Below, one piece after another: positions 30,726 through 38,742 of a DNA stretch of 64,000 nt (its first letter is position 1; each line of letters opens with the position of its first letter). This stretch comes from a virus. The position numbers were made by a program, and so were the translations under genes. Location: IMG/VR virus record IMGVR_UViG_3300040770_000293, positions 1-64,000 of that record; one strand, given 5' to 3'. Under the pieces are notes generated by a model, which worked only from the letters and a program-made list of their open reading frames with translations, was not told the origin of the DNA and ran no database searches.

Positions 30726-31630
30726 TGATAAAAGCAGATAAATACTTAAAGGAAACAATTTATGAAATTCTTGAAGAAGGGCAGTGGGACAAAAATCCTA
30801 GAACACATTGGGCTGATGGTACGCCTGCACATTCAAAGTTTGTAACTCAAAAAGTATTTCAATACGATATTAGTAAAGGAGAATTTCCTATTAACACTTT
30901 GAGAACAACTGCTTTAAAAGGGGCTTTTCACGATATTGAAGCTATTTATATTAAACAGGTTAATTATTTAGAAGCAATGCACTCAAGTATCTATAGTTGG
31001 TGGAAAGATTTTAGTTGGAGAGAAAAGTTCTGTGCTTCGGGGATAGGTAGGGAAAGTTATATAAATACTATAGGTAAAACTTACGGAGACACAGTAAAAC
31101 GTTATAAGTTAGTTGATAAGCTGTTAAACGGTTTAGAAGAAAATACGTTTGGTAGAAGACATAAAATTAGTTTGTGGCAAGAACAACAGGTTATTGATGA
31201 CCCGAAAGCTTTAGAGCCTTGTGCTGGACTTACGTTTTGGAGTGTTAGAGATTACGATAAGTTTGAGGTAAATAAAAGATACCTTGATATAACTTTAATG
31301 CAAAGGTCAATGGACTTAGCTGTCACAAGTTCTATAAATCCTGCTCAATACGTAATGTTTGCTATGATGGTCTGTAACCACTTGACATTTAAAACAGGTA
31401 TTAAACATGAAGTTGGTAAATTGTTACATGTAGTTCAAAACTGCCACATATATGATAGACATTTAGATTCGGCAAAAGAGGTATTAAAAAGAAAGCCTAC
31501 AAAGTTACAGCCTAAAATAGAGTTGATTTGTGAACCTAAAGATTTTTATTCTCATATAGTTGAAGATTTTAAATTTACTAATTTAGAAGATATTAAAGCA
31601 CTAACAAAAAAATTAGAAATTGCAATATGA
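30725..31630 (+). CDS. Thymidylate synthase-like protein
   Basis: A 301-aa divergent ThyA homologue. Visible elements are the N-terminal DKYLKETIYEIL helix, FPINTLRTT, catalytic Cys166 in EPCAGLTFW, the phosphate-binding QRSMDLA (193-199), N205 of SINPAQY and the NCHIYDRHLD end motif. The Asn (rather than Asp) favours dUMP over dCMP. The residue after Cys is Ala where ThyA has His, and the usual LWF loop is unclear, so a methylase or hydroxymethylase role cannot be separated. The ATG at 30725 is used because the upstream in-frame start lies inside the previous gene. Confidence 0.8.
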   Translation: MIKADKYLKETIYEILEEGQWDKNPRTHWADGTPAHSKFVTQKVFQYDISKGEFPINTLRTTALKGAFHDIEAIYIKQVNYLEAMHSSIYSWWKDFSWREKFCASGIGRESYINTIGKTYGDTVKRYKLVDKLLNGLEENTFGRRHKISLWQEQQVIDDPKALEPCAGLTFWSVRDYDKFEVNKRYLDITLMQRSMDLAVTSSINPAQYVMFAMMVCNHLTFKTGIKHEVGKLLHVVQNCHIYDRHLDSAKEVLKRKPTKLQPKIELICEPKDFYSHIVEDFKFTNLEDIKALTKKLEIAI

Positions 31631-31857
31631 AAAAAGAACTATTTATTCAATGTGAATGTCAAGGAGAGATTTTAAAAATAGATAAGTTTGAAGATGAAAG
31701 TGAATATTATTTGACTGTTTTTAAATATTATTTTCCTTCTTTAACCCTTTTCCGCCGAATTAAATACGCTTGGAAAATTCTAAAAGGGGAGGGAATAAGA
31801 ACTGCAGATATAGTTTTAAGTCAAGAGAGTTTTAACAAAATAAAAAATTTTAAATAA
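31627..31857 (+). CDS. Conserved small phage protein
   Basis: A 76-aa protein beginning LFIQCECQGEILKI and ending in the ADIVLSQESFNKIKNF helix, a layout I know from uncharacterised phage proteins. It overlaps the thymidylate-synthase-like gene by 4 bp. Confidence 0.7.
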   Translation: MKKELFIQCECQGEILKIDKFEDESEYYLTVFKYYFPSLTLFRRIKYAWKILKGEGIRTADIVLSQESFNKIKNFK

Positions 31858-31858
31858 A

Positions 31859-32266
31859 ATGCAAAAACAATTAACACAAGTTGCAACTTTCCAAAGTGCT
31901 TTTGGTCAGAATATAGAGCCTAGCCCTACTTTAATAACCAAAGACACAGCTCATCTACGTTTTGAGTTAATGAAGGAAGAGAATGAAGAATATTTAGAAG
32001 CTATTGAAAATAATGATTTACTAGAAGTAGCTGATGCACTTACAGATCAGCTCTATATTCTATGTGGAACTATTTTAGAACATGGAATGCAGAACATAAT
32101 AGAAAAATGCTTTGAAGAAGTTCAACGTTCAAATATGAGCAAATTAGATGATAATGGTTTACCTATAATCAATGGAGAAAATGGGGTATTAGACACTAAA
32201 AAAGCAATAGGTAAAATTCTAAAATCTAAAAATTTCTCAGAGCCTAACCTTAAACAGTTTTTATAA
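31859..32266 (+). CDS. MazG-like nucleotide pyrophosphohydrolase
   Basis: A 135-aa all-alpha protein with the MazG/HisE-type pattern FELMKEENEEYLEA ... DLLEVADALTDQLYILCGT (EExxE and ExxD metal ligands near 41-46 and 60-65). The C-terminal half (NMSKLDDNGLPI) matches the phage variety. It would hydrolyse non-canonical or excess NTPs, fitting the nucleotide-metabolism block (RNR, ThyA-like). Confidence 0.8.
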   Translation: MQKQLTQVATFQSAFGQNIEPSPTLITKDTAHLRFELMKEENEEYLEAIENNDLLEVADALTDQLYILCGTILEHGMQNIIEKCFEEVQRSNMSKLDDNGLPIINGENGVLDTKKAIGKILKSKNFSEPNLKQFL

Positions 32267-32406
32267 TGGACACAAAACATTTTAAATACGCAAACGATTT
32301 AACTGATTGGGTTCACAGTAACATACAAATTAGTCAGATTATATCAATAGCTTCAGCAGGTGCACATTCTGAAGGATATGTACTATTTTATAAATTAAAA
32401 CCTTAA
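32266..32406 (+). CDS. Hypothetical small protein
   Basis: A 46-aa protein overlapping the MazG-like stop by 1 bp and followed by a 2-bp gap. Function unknown. Confidence 0.55.
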   Translation: MDTKHFKYANDLTDWVHSNIQISQIISIASAGAHSEGYVLFYKLKP

Positions 32407-32408
32407 TT

Positions 32409-32606
32409 ATGAATTACTATTACGACCCTATATTAGGGCTACAATACGATTTTTTAGGAAATTGGATAGTTATAGAAATAGAAGCTTTACCCAAGAATTT
32501 AGAGTTTGATGTAACACTTTGGAAGAAATATACTAACCAAAAAGGTATTAGCCTTTTAAATACAAAACCTGAAGAACTTGTAAAAATAACAGATTATATG
32601 CTATGA
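32409..32606 (+). CDS. Hypothetical small protein
   Basis: A 65-aa aromatic-rich protein (MNYYYDPILGLQYDF). Overlaps the next start by 4 bp. Family unknown. Confidence 0.6.
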   Translation: MNYYYDPILGLQYDFLGNWIVIEIEALPKNLEFDVTLWKKYTNQKGISLLNTKPEELVKITDYML

Positions 32607-32707
32607 AATTTAAAGACTTTATTTTAGGATCTATACCTTACATGGTTATATATGGGTTGTGTTACTTAGTGTTTAGAGTTATTGCTTATTTAATAGGAGA
32701 GATTTAA
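32603..32707 (+). CDS. Tiny membrane peptide
   Basis: 34 aa with one hydrophobic helix. The stop lies inside the following terminator stem, so the gene is tightly packed. Supported by the ATGA overlap. Confidence 0.45.
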   Translation: MKFKDFILGSIPYMVIYGLCYLVFRVIAYLIGEI

Positions 32708-32724
32708 AAGTTTCTCCTTTTTTA
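32695..32724 (+). terminator. Rho-independent terminator
   Basis: AGGAGA (32695-32700) pairs with TCTCCT (32713-32718), followed by a T-run. It ends the 29373-32707 operon. Confidence 0.75.
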
Positions 32725-32756
32725 TTTGTTTTCGGCGAGAATTAGTTATACATTTG
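32725..32756 (+). promoter_or_regulatory. Bacteroidota-type promoter with TTTTCGGCGA motif
   Basis: TTTG (32725-32728) and TACATTTG (32749-32756), spacer 20 bp. The GC-core motif lies inside the spacer next to the -33 box. Confidence 0.75.
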
Positions 32757-32773
32757 TAAAAAATAAAAACAAT

Positions 32774-32956
32774 ATGAAAAATAAAATACTAGAAAATTGG
32801 ACTGCACTTGAAGATATTGAAAAACAAGTAAAAGAACAGACCAATGATCCTGATGCTGGGTTTAATGCATCAACTTTCTTTTTTGGAAGTGAGGGTCGTC
32901 ATTTAATGATTCCCGCAATGTATAGAACTAAAAAAGGTGAAAACTACTCTAAGTAA
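32774..32956 (+). CDS. Hypothetical small protein
   Basis: A 60-aa protein. The start at 32774 is chosen because the in-frame ATG at 32726 lies within the promoter. It has FNASTFFFGSEGRHLMIP in the centre. Function unknown. Confidence 0.65.
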   Translation: MKNKILENWTALEDIEKQVKEQTNDPDAGFNASTFFFGSEGRHLMIPAMYRTKKGENYSK

Positions 32957-33146
32957 TATAAAGAAATGATGGTGCATGCAAAATTTTGCCCTTTTACTGG
33001 AAAACCTTTATATAAAGAAGATTTAACCTAAAAAAGGGTTGTACTAAGTTAAATCTTAAAACCCATCATCAGAACCCTTGAAAGACCCGATAAAGAATGA
33101 AAATTCAGTAAAGCTGTTAATGGTGGGTATTTAAAAATAAAAAGTT
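32957..33146 (+). ncRNA. Candidate structured RNA, with a possible 21-aa peptide frame
   Basis: The stem AAGATTTAAC/GTTAAATCTT is a 10-bp match (near 33018 and 33054). ATGATGG near 32966 pairs with CCATCAT near 33062. TAATGGTGGG near 33119 can pair with the same CCCATCATCA segment, so two alternative folds are possible. A short frame at 32966-33031 (contains FCPFTGKPL) may be a peptide or chance. Confidence 0.4.
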
Positions 33147-33413
33147 ATGAAAATAGAATTCAAAGGTAAAAGAAGTAATTGGAGCATTAACCCTAGAGCG
33201 TTAAGAAATATTAAGTGTGGAGAAATTACTATTGCTAATTGCTCTGGAGGTCAAAGTGGGGACAATGAAGAAGAAGAGATAGCCAACGCTGTATTAATTT
33301 CACAGTCTCTAAACATGTTTGATATGTTGAATGATATTTTAGAACAGGAAAATATAAGCCAATCTGCACACGATGAAATAGTAAAATTAATCACAAAAGC
33401 AACAACAACATGA
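33147..33413 (+). CDS. Hypothetical phage protein
   Basis: An 88-aa protein with a basic N-terminus and a helical, acidic remainder. The stop overlaps the next ATG by 4 bp. Family unknown. Confidence 0.7.
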   Translation: MKIEFKGKRSNWSINPRALRNIKCGEITIANCSGGQSGDNEEEEIANAVLISQSLNMFDMLNDILEQENISQSAHDEIVKLITKATTT

Positions 33414-33655
33414 AAACTAAATTAATTTTTGATAATGACAGTCCAGATGATGCTTTACAGTTAAAACGCTGTTTAGCTTCCAACCATTTAGTTACCGCTT
33501 TGTGGGAAATAAATCGGCTTAAAAAGAAATTAGAACAGAAATTTGAAAATCAAGACAATAATAACGATTTGTTTGATGGAATAGAATTAAGTTTCTCTGA
33601 AATACAAAAGATATTAGATAATTGGAATATTAATGTTGACGAATTAATAGGGTAA
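33410..33655 (+). CDS. Hypothetical phage protein
   Basis: An 81-aa protein: FDNDSPDDALQLKRCLASNHLVTALWEI, a layout I recall in uncharacterised phage proteins placed near replication genes. Its C-terminus is acidic and helical. It is 3 bp upstream of the methyltransferase gene. Confidence 0.7.
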   Translation: MKTKLIFDNDSPDDALQLKRCLASNHLVTALWEINRLKKKLEQKFENQDNNNDLFDGIELSFSEIQKILDNWNINVDELIG

Positions 33656-33658
33656 GGT

Positions 33659-34282
33659 ATGAAAAAACGAGTTTTAAATCTTTATGCGGGATTAGGTGGA
33701 AATAGGCAAAAATGGGATGACGAATTATATGAAGTAGTTTCTGTTGAACTTGAACCTAATATTGCATCAGTCTATGTTAAATTGTATCCTCAAGATACTT
33801 TAATAGTTGGAGATGCTCATCAATACTTGTTAGACCATTATGATGAATTTGATATTATTTGGAGTTCTCCTCCTTGCCAAACTCATAGTAAAATGATGAA
33901 AGCAACTAGACATAAAAAGAGAAGGTACTCTGACATGAGTCTGTATCAAGAGATTATATTTTTACAACACTTCTTTAAAGGTAAGTGGATTGTAGAAAAC
34001 GTAAAGCCTTACTACGAACCCTTAATTCCACCTACAAAAACTTTAGGTAGACATTATATTTGGAGTAATTTTGAAATAGCTGATTTTGATTTACCAAACA
34101 TAAAAGGATTTATAACTAAAGGTACAGTTGCTGAAACTCAACATTTAAAAGACTGGTTAGGTATTCAGTATGAAGGAAATTTGTATTATAAAGGGAATCA
34201 TTGTCCAGGTCAAATATTAAGAAATTGTGTTCATCCTGATATGGGTAAACATATTATTAATCAAGTAGAACTATGCATGTAA
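33659..34282 (+). CDS. Orphan cytosine-C5 DNA methyltransferase
   Basis: A 207-aa short C5 methyltransferase. Motif I is LNLYAGLGG (6-14), the acidic SAM ligand is VELEP (30), motif IV with the catalytic Cys is PPCQTHS (71-77), motif VI is ENV (113-115). It is much shorter than restriction-system enzymes, with little room for a target-recognition domain, as in other phage forms. No restriction partner is present, so it more likely shields phage DNA. It overlaps the next gene by 10 bp. Confidence 0.9.
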   Translation: MKKRVLNLYAGLGGNRQKWDDELYEVVSVELEPNIASVYVKLYPQDTLIVGDAHQYLLDHYDEFDIIWSSPPCQTHSKMMKATRHKKRRYSDMSLYQEIIFLQHFFKGKWIVENVKPYYEPLIPPTKTLGRHYIWSNFEIADFDLPNIKGFITKGTVAETQHLKDWLGIQYEGNLYYKGNHCPGQILRNCVHPDMGKHIINQVELCM

Positions 34283-34863
34283 ATTTTAAACTATTAAATG
34301 GTAGAGGAATAAGTCCAAATGAATTTATGTTTCTTTTGGCGGCAAAAACAAATAAAACAGAAGATAATTCAGGTATAATAGAATACTACTTTAAAGACAT
34401 TCTAAGCAAGTTTAAAGAGACAAACCTAATAACATTTGTAAAAGCTAAAAACAAGTCTGAAAATGAATATAATACTGTTCGTTTATCTTCTGTAGGTAAT
34501 GATTGGATTGATGATATTACTACAGCAGGTATAACTGAAGATGATATTAAACTGTTTACTTGGTTGGAGAATGTATATAAATCTATGGATAAAGAGGCTG
34601 GGAATAAAAGAAAATGTAAAAATTTTATTGCTCAGTTTAGGGCTAATTCAGGTATTTGTAAAAATCATCTAGCTTTTCTTTGTCAAACATTTATAAATGA
34701 TGATAAAGAAATAGAATACAGTCAAAAACTTGAATTTTTATTTTTTAAGGGGGCTAATTTATTTGAAACTAAGTTTGACATTTATCAAAGCCGACTGTTT
34801 CAATATTATGAAAAAAGAAAAGAATTTTTTGAAGATGCTTTCACAAGAATAAACAACAACTAA
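34273..34863 (+). CDS. Hypothetical protein upstream of helicase
   Basis: A 196-aa mainly helical protein with a winged-helix-like N-terminus (FKLLNGRGISPNEFMFLLAAK). It lies directly before the DnaB-like helicase with no gap. That position is typical for a helicase loader or replication initiator, but no diagnostic motif is seen. Confidence 0.65.
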   Translation: MHVNFKLLNGRGISPNEFMFLLAAKTNKTEDNSGIIEYYFKDILSKFKETNLITFVKAKNKSENEYNTVRLSSVGNDWIDDITTAGITEDDIKLFTWLENVYKSMDKEAGNKRKCKNFIAQFRANSGICKNHLAFLCQTFINDDKEIEYSQKLEFLFFKGANLFETKFDIYQSRLFQYYEKRKEFFEDAFTRINNN

Positions 34864-35982
34864 ATGCAAGAAATTACCTTAGATAATAGAATAAGAAAAG
34901 TAGGAGATGCAGCTACAGAAGCTTTTTGTGAATTAAATAAAATACAGAAAAAAGAGAAGTTAATACTAAAGACAGGAGAAGAAATGATAGACTGCCATAT
35001 TGGTGGGTTATTAGTAGGAGATTGTGTTTTATTAGCTGGTGCTCCAAGTTCAGGTAAATCTGAAACTCTTTATAGAATGATTGAAAAAATAATGAGTAAA
35101 GAAGTTAACTTTTTTGCTGATAATTTTGTTAGTCTAGAATTTAGTATGGAGATGAGGATGTTAAATAAATTACTTCGTTCTACTCACACTTTACTAGGAA
35201 AGAAAAAATCAGATATTCTATTTGAACCTTTTAATGAAGATGAAGCGAAAAAAGTAAAAGAATATTATGAAAATTTAAAAGATAACAGAAGATATGTAGT
35301 ACAAGCTCCTGTAACTCCAGAAGAATTTTACAAAATGACTAAAGAGTTTTGCTTACTAAATACCTCAAAAGACGCTATAATTCTTTCAATTGACCACTTG
35401 TTGCTTTTTTCAGGCTCTGATAAACAGTCTGTTCTTGAAAGAATTTCTGAGTTTGTCAACTTATTAAAATTAGAATTCAAAAATATATATTTTATTCTTT
35501 TATCTCAATTAAATCGTTCTCACAATGCTATAATAAAAGTTAAATCTAACGATATGATACCTACCAATTCTTTACTTTTTGGTTCGTCCTTTATGGAGCA
35601 ATTAGCATCTTACATTGTGATTATAACTAACCCTTTTAAACAGTCTATTGACCAATATTTAAAAGTTAATATTAATAGATACGACTATTTATCAGAGTTT
35701 TTTGGTGAAGAAGATAAAAATGACAGAGTTTCGTTTTCTACTGTTGGGAATCTGTTCTTTTTTGTTACAAAAACTAGGGAGTCAGATAATGCTTGGAAAG
35801 ATTTATTTATTAAACGTTTAGATTTAAATGAGGATCAACTTAAAAAAATGAAACAATCTGTTGTGGATAATTCTTTATCTTTACCTACTCCAAACTTTAC
35901 TTCAACACCTGTATTTAATTATCCACCTGTAACTCCTAACTTTTATTTGGAAGATGCTTTTGGAGATGATAAGCCGTTTTAA
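34864..35982 (+). CDS. DnaB-like replicative helicase
   Basis: A 372-aa RecA-fold ATPase. Walker A is GAPSSGKSE near 59-67, Walker B is AIILSIDHLLL near 171-181, and LLSQLNRS near 215-222 is the DnaB sensor/Gln motif. The C-terminus is Pro-rich and disordered. Compared with cellular DnaB the N-terminal primase-binding domain is missing. It should unwind DNA at the phage fork with the PolA at 38735. Confidence 0.85.
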   Translation: MQEITLDNRIRKVGDAATEAFCELNKIQKKEKLILKTGEEMIDCHIGGLLVGDCVLLAGAPSSGKSETLYRMIEKIMSKEVNFFADNFVSLEFSMEMRMLNKLLRSTHTLLGKKKSDILFEPFNEDEAKKVKEYYENLKDNRRYVVQAPVTPEEFYKMTKEFCLLNTSKDAIILSIDHLLLFSGSDKQSVLERISEFVNLLKLEFKNIYFILLSQLNRSHNAIIKVKSNDMIPTNSLLFGSSFMEQLASYIVIITNPFKQSIDQYLKVNINRYDYLSEFFGEEDKNDRVSFSTVGNLFFFVTKTRESDNAWKDLFIKRLDLNEDQLKKMKQSVVDNSLSLPTPNFTSTPVFNYPPVTPNFYLEDAFGDDKPF

Positions 35983-35984
35983 AC

Positions 35985-36038
35985 TTTTTTATTAAGTTTT
36001 TCTTGCGGGAATAAAAGATAATACATATATTTGTAAAA
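35985..36038 (+). promoter_or_regulatory. Repeated promoter cassette, copy B
   Basis: Almost identical to copies A (25946) and C (40734): ATTAAGTTTTTCTTGCGGGA, spacer, TATATTTGTAAAA. It starts 2 bp after the helicase stop with no hairpin terminator between, unlike A and C. Confidence 0.85.
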
Positions 36039-36049
36039 AATAAAAAATT

Positions 36050-36364
36050 ATGGAGATAAGTTTAAAATTAAATCATGGTTCTGCTTATTTAAAAGTAGAA
36101 GCAGATAACGTAAGAATAGAAGAACATATAAGTGAAACTATTTATGGAGTAAAGGAGGACGGCACTAAAGATTTTAGTCAAAGATTTGGCTATGATATAA
36201 GTGATGAATACTTAACTCAACTAGAAAGGGTCTTAGAAGATATGTTTTATTATAGAGTTAAAGAGTATGACAGTAATGGTTTGATAAGGCAAGCCTTTAA
36301 TAAGTTGCCTGAAGATGTGAAAAAAGATATGTTAAAAGAATTAAATGAGACTCATGGATTATAA
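36050..36364 (+). CDS. Hypothetical phage protein
   Basis: A 104-aa acidic protein with a strand-rich first half and helical second half. First gene behind promoter copy B. It overlaps the next gene. Confidence 0.75.
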   Translation: MEISLKLNHGSAYLKVEADNVRIEEHISETIYGVKEDGTKDFSQRFGYDISDEYLTQLERVLEDMFYYRVKEYDSNGLIRQAFNKLPEDVKKDMLKELNETHGL

Positions 36365-36743
36365 AACAGCTTGGAATAAATACGTGGAAACCATACAAAG
36401 TTCTGCTTACATGCAAAGATTAACTCTTGCTAATGAAGAAAAGTTATTTAAAGCAGGATTTGAATATGCTAGAAATAATGAAAAGCTCTACACAGAAAAA
36501 GCAAAACAATTTCTAGAAAGTAAGCAAGAAGAGCATTTCAATAAGTTTGATGTATATGCTGATACTAACAGTAAGATAGCTGAATGGATGGAGGAGTATG
36601 CTAGAAACTTTAAAGTAGATAAATTAGAAATAATAGATCATACACCTAATGGAGAAGGTAGAGCTTACATTAAAAGAGGAGATATAACGGGAGAAATACA
36701 ATTACAAGACGAGGGTAAAAGTTTTAAAATATTTTTAAAATAA
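36354..36743 (+). CDS. Hypothetical phage protein
   Basis: A 129-aa protein, helical with a beta-rich end (GRAYIKRGDITGEIQL). Two in-frame starts (36345, 36354) both overlap the previous gene; MDYKTAW at 36354 is chosen for the smaller overlap. Function unknown. Confidence 0.7.
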   Translation: MDYKTAWNKYVETIQSSAYMQRLTLANEEKLFKAGFEYARNNEKLYTEKAKQFLESKQEEHFNKFDVYADTNSKIAEWMEEYARNFKVDKLEIIDHTPNGEGRAYIKRGDITGEIQLQDEGKSFKIFLK

Positions 36744-36749
36744 ATTATT

Positions 36750-36923
36750 ATGTGGGAATTAATTAAAAAATGGATTGAGAATAAGTCTTACAGATGTGAG
36801 CATAATTGGGAATTGCTTACAGAAAAAGATGTGTATTTAACTAGTAGTGATAAAATGCCACATATGACAAAATTTGTTTATAGGTGTAAAAAGTGTTGTA
36901 AATCTAAAACTATAAAGACTTAA
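36750..36923 (+). CDS. Small zinc-ribbon-like protein
   Basis: A 57-aa protein with YRCEHNWEL and, later, YRCKKCCKSK. The C...H...C..C arrangement suits zinc binding. It lies 2 bp before the next gene. Confidence 0.6.
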   Translation: MWELIKKWIENKSYRCEHNWELLTEKDVYLTSSDKMPHMTKFVYRCKKCCKSKTIKT

Positions 36924-36925
36924 CT

Positions 36926-37096
36926 ATGAAAGAAGTAAGGTTTAAAACTATAAATATAGGAGAAGTATTTTTTATTAAAACTGAAGATTATAACCGTATC
37001 TCTCAATGTGTTAAAGTTGGTGATTTATTAGGAGAAGAGATTTTTGGTGGTTTATTTCCTTTGGCGGAAAGTGATTTAATACTTGTAGAAGAATGA
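36926..37096 (+). CDS. Hypothetical small protein
   Basis: A 56-aa beta-rich protein (IGEVFFIKTEDYNRISQCVKVGDLLG), overlapping the next start by 4 bp. The N-terminal pattern recalls small phage proteins of unknown role. Confidence 0.6.
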   Translation: MKEVRFKTINIGEVFFIKTEDYNRISQCVKVGDLLGEEIFGGLFPLAESDLILVEE

Positions 37097-37557
37097 CACA
37101 AATAATTCTTAAGGATGTTATACAAATAACAGATAAAGATATATTAAACGCAATGGCTTACACGTTATATAAACTAAACTATGAAGAAGTTTTAAGGAAT
37201 AATGAGCTAGAGTGGGAAGATGTTTGTCAAGAGTTTATAAATGCTATAGAAAGCCCTAAACTAATTGAATTTTATTTGTTGGGAGCTTTCGTAAAAAGTA
37301 TGTCAAATATAGAAATAGCATGTATAAAATTTAATAGTTTTAAAGTTTCTATGTATATCACAGATAAATTTTTAGTTAATGAAGTTTATAAAGATTATTT
37401 TAAAGTGGGGTTATTAAACGATAGTGACAAAAGAGAGTTTAAAAGAGTGGGAAAATACGAGGAAATTATAAAATTCTTAAAAGAGTTACAATTCCCTTAT
37501 GTATGGGAGTATGAGAAATTTTTTAGATTGGGATGTTCTTTTAATAAAAATAATTAA
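37093..37557 (+). CDS. Hypothetical phage protein
   Basis: A 154-aa helical protein. No recognised motif. It is linked to its neighbours by an ATGA overlap upstream and a TAATTATG junction downstream. Confidence 0.75.
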   Translation: MTQIILKDVIQITDKDILNAMAYTLYKLNYEEVLRNNELEWEDVCQEFINAIESPKLIEFYLLGAFVKSMSNIEIACIKFNSFKVSMYITDKFLVNEVYKDYFKVGLLNDSDKREFKRVGKYEEIIKFLKELQFPYVWEYEKFFRLGCSFNKNN

Positions 37558-37559
37558 TT

Positions 37560-38249
37560 ATGTTAGAAAAATTTATAGAAGAGTGGCTTCCTAAAACAAT
37601 ACAATGGGATAATATAGGTAAATTTATATTAGAATCAGGTATAGAAATTACAGAAGAACAGAATCCTAAATGGTTGACAGGTTATACAAACATTGGTAAA
37701 AGTCATAAACCACATCACAAAGATGAGTATGTGCGTTACATGGAAGAAAGTCTATTTGTGCTTCATGATGTAGTTCATCAAATATTTACCTTAGAAACTG
37801 AATGCTCAAAGGAAGAATATGTAAAACGTCAACTATACGGAGAGTTATTTACCTTTTACTTAACAGAGTATGTGATACCTAGTTATTGGTATATTACTCA
37901 TTCTAAATACCTAGATGACGATAGGGGATGTTTTTGGTTAATGTATGATATACTTAAGGATAAACCTAAAGATATTAATATTATTGATTGGATGTGGGAT
38001 ATTTTTATAGATGAAAGTAGAGGAGTATGGACTATCAATATAAAAGGTTTAGAGAAATATAGAAAGATGTTCCAAGAAGATTTAGAAAACTCTAAGAAAA
38101 ATTACAAGAATTTACCTAAGATTAAAAGTTATTGCATGGTTGGGGCTTCAAGTCAAAATCATATAGACTTTTTTGAAGCTGTTTCTTGTGGCGCAATAAA
38201 AAATATAAAAAGAGATTTTAATTTAGAACTGCCAAGTAATTGGATTTAA
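37560..38249 (+). CDS. Uncharacterised phage protein, possible metal-dependent enzyme
   Basis: A 229-aa helical protein. LHDVVHQIFTL near 69-79 and GELFTFYLTEY near 94-104 give a His/Asp...Glu arrangement that could bind a metal, but I do not recognise the family. It sits in the operon leading to DNA polymerase. Confidence 0.7.
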   Translation: MLEKFIEEWLPKTIQWDNIGKFILESGIEITEEQNPKWLTGYTNIGKSHKPHHKDEYVRYMEESLFVLHDVVHQIFTLETECSKEEYVKRQLYGELFTFYLTEYVIPSYWYITHSKYLDDDRGCFWLMYDILKDKPKDINIIDWMWDIFIDESRGVWTINIKGLEKYRKMFQEDLENSKKNYKNLPKIKSYCMVGASSQNHIDFFEAVSCGAIKNIKRDFNLELPSNWI

Positions 38250-38273
38250 TTTCAGCAAAAAAAATAAAAACAG

Positions 38274-38420
38274 ATGGAAGAGATAAAAGAATGTAACTTA
38301 AACGAAAATGGTAACTGTACTTGTTACTTGGAAAAGTGTTCTGAAATAAGTGATTGTGCACCAAAGTTGATTATAAAAAGAAATATGTTAACAGTAAATA
38401 AATTGATAAATGAAAAGTAA
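38274..38420 (+). CDS. Small Cys-rich protein
   Basis: A 48-aa protein with five Cys in the first 28 residues (ECNLNENGNCTCYLEKC, then DC), which suggests a zinc knuckle. It overlaps the next gene by 11 bp. Related in style to the Cys-rich protein at 42202. Confidence 0.55.
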   Translation: MEEIKECNLNENGNCTCYLEKCSEISDCAPKLIIKRNMLTVNKLINEK

Positions 38421-38742
38421 GGCAACAAACACAGAGGTAATGTTATTTTTTATAGGTTTTATATTTTCGATTATTAGTTTATTCACTTTGAACGACTATG
38501 TAATTGGATTGAGTATAGGAATACTAAGTACTTTAAATGTAATTTGGTATTTTTCAGATATCTTTAATAAAAAACCAGAAAGATACACTTATAAAGGCAA
38601 CACCTACACTTTTAATTATTACTGTTCTTTTAAGCACCCTGAAAATAGAGGTTGGGTTACAGCGGTAAACTATTCTGACAAAGCAGGTAATAAATATATA
38701 AGAGAAGTTTCTGAATTTAATAAATTATTTATAAATGAGTAA
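38410..38742 (+). CDS. Small membrane protein
   Basis: A 110-aa protein with two transmembrane helices (about 10-30 and 34-50) and a soluble C-terminal beta domain. It overlaps the polymerase start by 8 bp. Role unknown. Confidence 0.7.
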   Translation: MKSKATNTEVMLFFIGFIFSIISLFTLNDYVIGLSIGILSTLNVIWYFSDIFNKKPERYTYKGNTYTFNYYCSFKHPENRGWVTAVNYSDKAGNKYIREVSEFNKLFINE

